Assembly: GCA_023397675.1 (NCBI GenBank)
Contig: JAEWTV010000065.1
Coordinates: 186,001-250,000, forward strand
Source of the DNA: Bacillota bacterium
Lineage (GTDB): Bacteria; Bacillota; Clostridia; Acetivibrionales; JANLFN01
DNA length: 64,000 nt
Reading direction: 5' to 3'
The translations under genes and the position numbers were made by a program. The notes under the pieces were generated by a model. That model did no database searches. It was not told where the DNA came from and saw nothing but the letters and a program-made list of their open reading frames with translations. Below, in pieces: positions 62,231 to 64,000 of the stretch. Positions within the stretch are counted from its first letter, which is position 1; every line of letters begins with the position of its first letter.

Positions 62231-62635
62231 CTAAACTTCTTTATCTTTTAACAAATCTCTGATTTCCTGAAGCAGCAAAACCTCTTCTGATGTTTTAGGT
62301 TCTTCCTTAACCGCTTCAGCTTTCTTTTCCCTCTTAAGCTTACTTATTAATTTTATAAACATGAAAATAGAAAATGCTACAATTAAAAAATCAACAACAT
62401 TCTGAATAAAGCTTCCATAATTAAAAGTAACTGCTGGCACATCCCCTTGTTTTTCCTTAATTAATATCTTTAACTCTTTAAAATTAACTCCGCCTGTTAA
62501 AGTACCGACTATTGGCATAATAATATCATTAACCAAAGATGTAACAATTTTACCAAAAGCACCACCTATAACAACGCCTATTGCCAAATCCACTACATTT
62601 CCCTTTACAGCAAACTCCTTGAACTCTTTAAGCAT
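62231..62635 (-). CDS. mscL: Large-conductance mechanosensitive channel
   Basis: The 134-residue protein has the MscL start FKEFAVKGNVVDLAIGVVIGGAFGKIVTSLVNDIIMP, a second helix (VVDFLIVAFSIFMFIKLIS) and a C-terminal helix with LLQEIRDLL. It opens under membrane tension to release solutes. Normal length for the family, single gene. Confidence 0.97.
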   Translation of the reverse strand: MLKEFKEFAVKGNVVDLAIGVVIGGAFGKIVTSLVNDIIMPIVGTLTGGVNFKELKILIKEKQGDVPAVTFNYGSFIQNVVDFLIVAFSIFMFIKLISKLKREKKAEAVKEEPKTSEEVLLLQEIRDLLKDKEV

Positions 62636-62773
62636 ATTTGCACTCCTTTTGAATGTATTTAAATACTAAAAATATTATATCAAAAATTTAAGATGTAGTT
62701 TAAATTTGTGGCTTCAACTTATCATATATTGCTAATGTCTTAATAAAAATGTCTGCTATCTTTAATACTGAGC

Positions 62774-63544
62774 TCACTTTTTTTCATATTTTAAATGTTT
62801 TAAGTTCACAACAATAATTATGCTAATAATCACCAAGAGAGCCCATGAGCTAACTTTACCGATATGTACCATACTCCACGCATTCATTTGATCAGGATAC
62901 TTCCAAGCTCCAAAGAAAGTTGAAATATTTTCTGCAATCCAAATAAAAAATCCTATTAGCAAAAATGATAAAACAATGGGCATTTTATAGTAACGACTAT
63001 CAACCTTAAATTCAACGTATACTTTCCTGAATATTATAAATAGACATAAAACAATTATCCACCTCATATCAAAAATAAAATGATGTGAAAAGAAGTTTAA
63101 GTAAATTATGAAGGCAAGAGGATATGTGTAATAATTGCTTGGCCAATTGACAAAATGCAGGTCAAAACGTTTCCATGCCTGACATATATAGCTTGCTACA
63201 CTTGCATACATAAAGCCGCTGTATAAAGGTACTCCACACACCTTGAAAAATGCTTCTTCAGGATAAGCCCAGGAACCCATATTAACCTTATATAATTCTA
63301 GACATAGCCCAATCAAATGGAACATAGTTATTACTTTTAATTCGTCTAAAGTTTCTAGTTTGAAGTAAACCATAAAAAATTGAACAAGAATGCATGCTAT
63401 AAGAATAAAGTCATATCTTTGTAAAGAAAATATATGAACGGTTTTAGATACTGCCAATATTAAAAAAATGGCAGCAGGAAAAATACAACAAAGTATCTGC
63501 TTAACACCAAACCTCACCAATGTCTTAATCAATTCAAACTCCAT
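62774..63544 (-). CDS. DUF817 membrane protein
   Basis: The 256-residue protein has seven or eight helices and matches DUF817 by segments such as MGSWAYPEEAFFKVCGVPLYSGFMYASVASYICQAW and NISTFFGAWKYPDQMNAWSM. The function is unknown. It is a single gene with a weak ribosome site. Confidence 0.85.
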   Translation of the reverse strand: MEFELIKTLVRFGVKQILCCIFPAAIFLILAVSKTVHIFSLQRYDFILIACILVQFFMVYFKLETLDELKVITMFHLIGLCLELYKVNMGSWAYPEEAFFKVCGVPLYSGFMYASVASYICQAWKRFDLHFVNWPSNYYTYPLAFIIYLNFFSHHFIFDMRWIIVLCLFIIFRKVYVEFKVDSRYYKMPIVLSFLLIGFFIWIAENISTFFGAWKYPDQMNAWSMVHIGKVSSWALLVIISIIIVVNLKHLKYEKK

Positions 63545-63860
63545 CCATTCGTTTTATTTCTCTATTCGGTGTATTTACTTGTATACATTCTTTCGTTATG
63601 TATCAATGCATTGAATAATACTGTGATTTAATTATAGGTTGTTTAGTTATACTCATCAATTAGTTTAATTAAAATTTGATTATTAGTAATCGGTGCTTCC
63701 TAAAAAAATCTATATATTCTTGAAAACCAGACTATATATTTATGAAAAACTGTTTATATGATAACAGAGATAATTTAAAAGGTCTGGCTCCAATGGAATT
63801 TCGAAACCAGACCTTAGGGGTAAGCTATTTTATTAATCTCTGTTTTTCCCAATTATATCT
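63545..63860. other. Gene-free AT-rich region with one terminator
   Basis: Apart from a hairpin (AAGGTCTGG 63779-63787 with CCAGACCTT 63807-63815), which on the minus strand is followed by TTTAAATT and ends the partial gene at the window edge, I see nothing in these 316 bases. The promoter of the DUF817 gene must lie here. Confidence 0.6.
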
Positions 63861-64000
63861 TTAAAACCCTTTAGATTTCAGCCAAGCATCAGCTTCCGTT
63901 TCTTCTGTGAATGCTTGCTGCTGGAAACCTCCTGCGCCAGCTCTGTTCATTTGCATTTTTGTAATAGCGCTTTCTACTATAAAAGCTACAGTATTGCATC
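63861..64000 (-). CDS. Hypothetical protein (C-terminal part only)
   Basis: A minus-strand frame is open from the window edge to a TAA at 63863-63861 (about 45 codons). It ends FTEETEADAWLKSKGF, an end common in small soluble proteins with a SpoIIAA/STAS-like or similar fold, preceded by a Met/Gln/Gly-rich stretch. There is too little sequence to name it. The terminator downstream supports a real gene end. Confidence 0.55.
   Translation of the reverse strand, partial: CNTVAFIVESAITKMQMNRAGAGGFQQQAFTEETEADAWLKSKGF

Noticed and set aside
1..64000. Mobile elements, prophage, tRNA or rRNA genes
   Set aside because: I found no transposase, integrase, phage gene, tRNA-like cloverleaf or rRNA segment on either strand.

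Overview
This looks like about 64 kb of chromosome from an anaerobic, spore-forming, low-GC Firmicute, most likely a clostridium of the Ruminiclostridium / cluster III type. The evidence is AT-rich intergenic DNA, strong GGAGG-type ribosome sites, a gerA-gerC-gerB germinant-receptor operon followed by an H-type small acid-soluble spore protein gene, a ferredoxin-containing DUF362 protein, BlaI/BlaR1 pairs and a BceRS-BceAB module. I see no rRNA, tRNA, CRISPR array, insertion sequence or prophage. The species assignment is inference.

Layout. 1-2.8 kb: MarR-controlled heterodimeric ABC exporter (minus strand, one subunit runs off the edge). 2.9-4.5 kb: pgaC/pgaD-like exopolysaccharide synthase pair. 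4.7-8.1 kb: AraC regulator, FabF, and a secreted protein with three DUF2680 repeats. 8.2-24.0 kb: the most unusual region, one-directional and about 15.7 kb long: blaI, blaR1, HlyD-type lipoprotein adaptor, large FtsX/MacB-type permease, a second BlaR1-like protease fused to an adaptor-like domain, a second adaptor, two ABC ATPases (one with an AbrB-like tail), and six tandem paralogous lipoproteins. Four promoter regions here carry six copies of one palindrome, GACTAA-N4-TTAGTC, which I read as the operator of the local BlaI. 24.0-30.9 kb: hypothetical gene, BcrA/DrrA-type ABC pair, and BceAB-BceRS peptide-resistance module. 31.0-34.2 kb: a second blaI with canonical TACA-N2-TGTA operators and a BlaR1-type protease whose sensor is a long leucine-rich-repeat array.

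34.3-41.7 kb: DUF362 ferredoxin protein, then a six-gene plus-strand cluster (DUF350 membrane protein, 58-aa protein, unknown, Ser/Gly-rich lipoprotein, tandem ATP-grasp protein of the glutathionylspermidine-synthase family, one-TM protein), then an MFS exporter. 41.8-46.2 kb: ger operon and sspH. 46.2-50.0 kb: MocR regulator divergent from a PLP decarboxylase and PhzF protein. 50.0-53.9 kb: DUF4180, FlxA-like, CDP-alcohol phosphatidyltransferase, arginase-family and MATE genes on the minus strand. 54.1-59.9 kb: complete oligopeptide ABC transporter (A-B-C-D-F). 60.1-64 kb: metallophosphoesterase, DUF2225, MscL, DUF817 and a partial gene.

Working together, much of the window appears devoted to sensing and exporting envelope-active compounds: MarR/ABC, BlaI-BlaR/adaptor-ABC, BceRS/BceAB, a BcrA-type pair, BlaI/BlaR-LRR, MFS and MATE. 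The best candidate for an undescribed system is the 8.2-24.0 kb BlaI-controlled exporter with its array of adaptor-derived lipoproteins.
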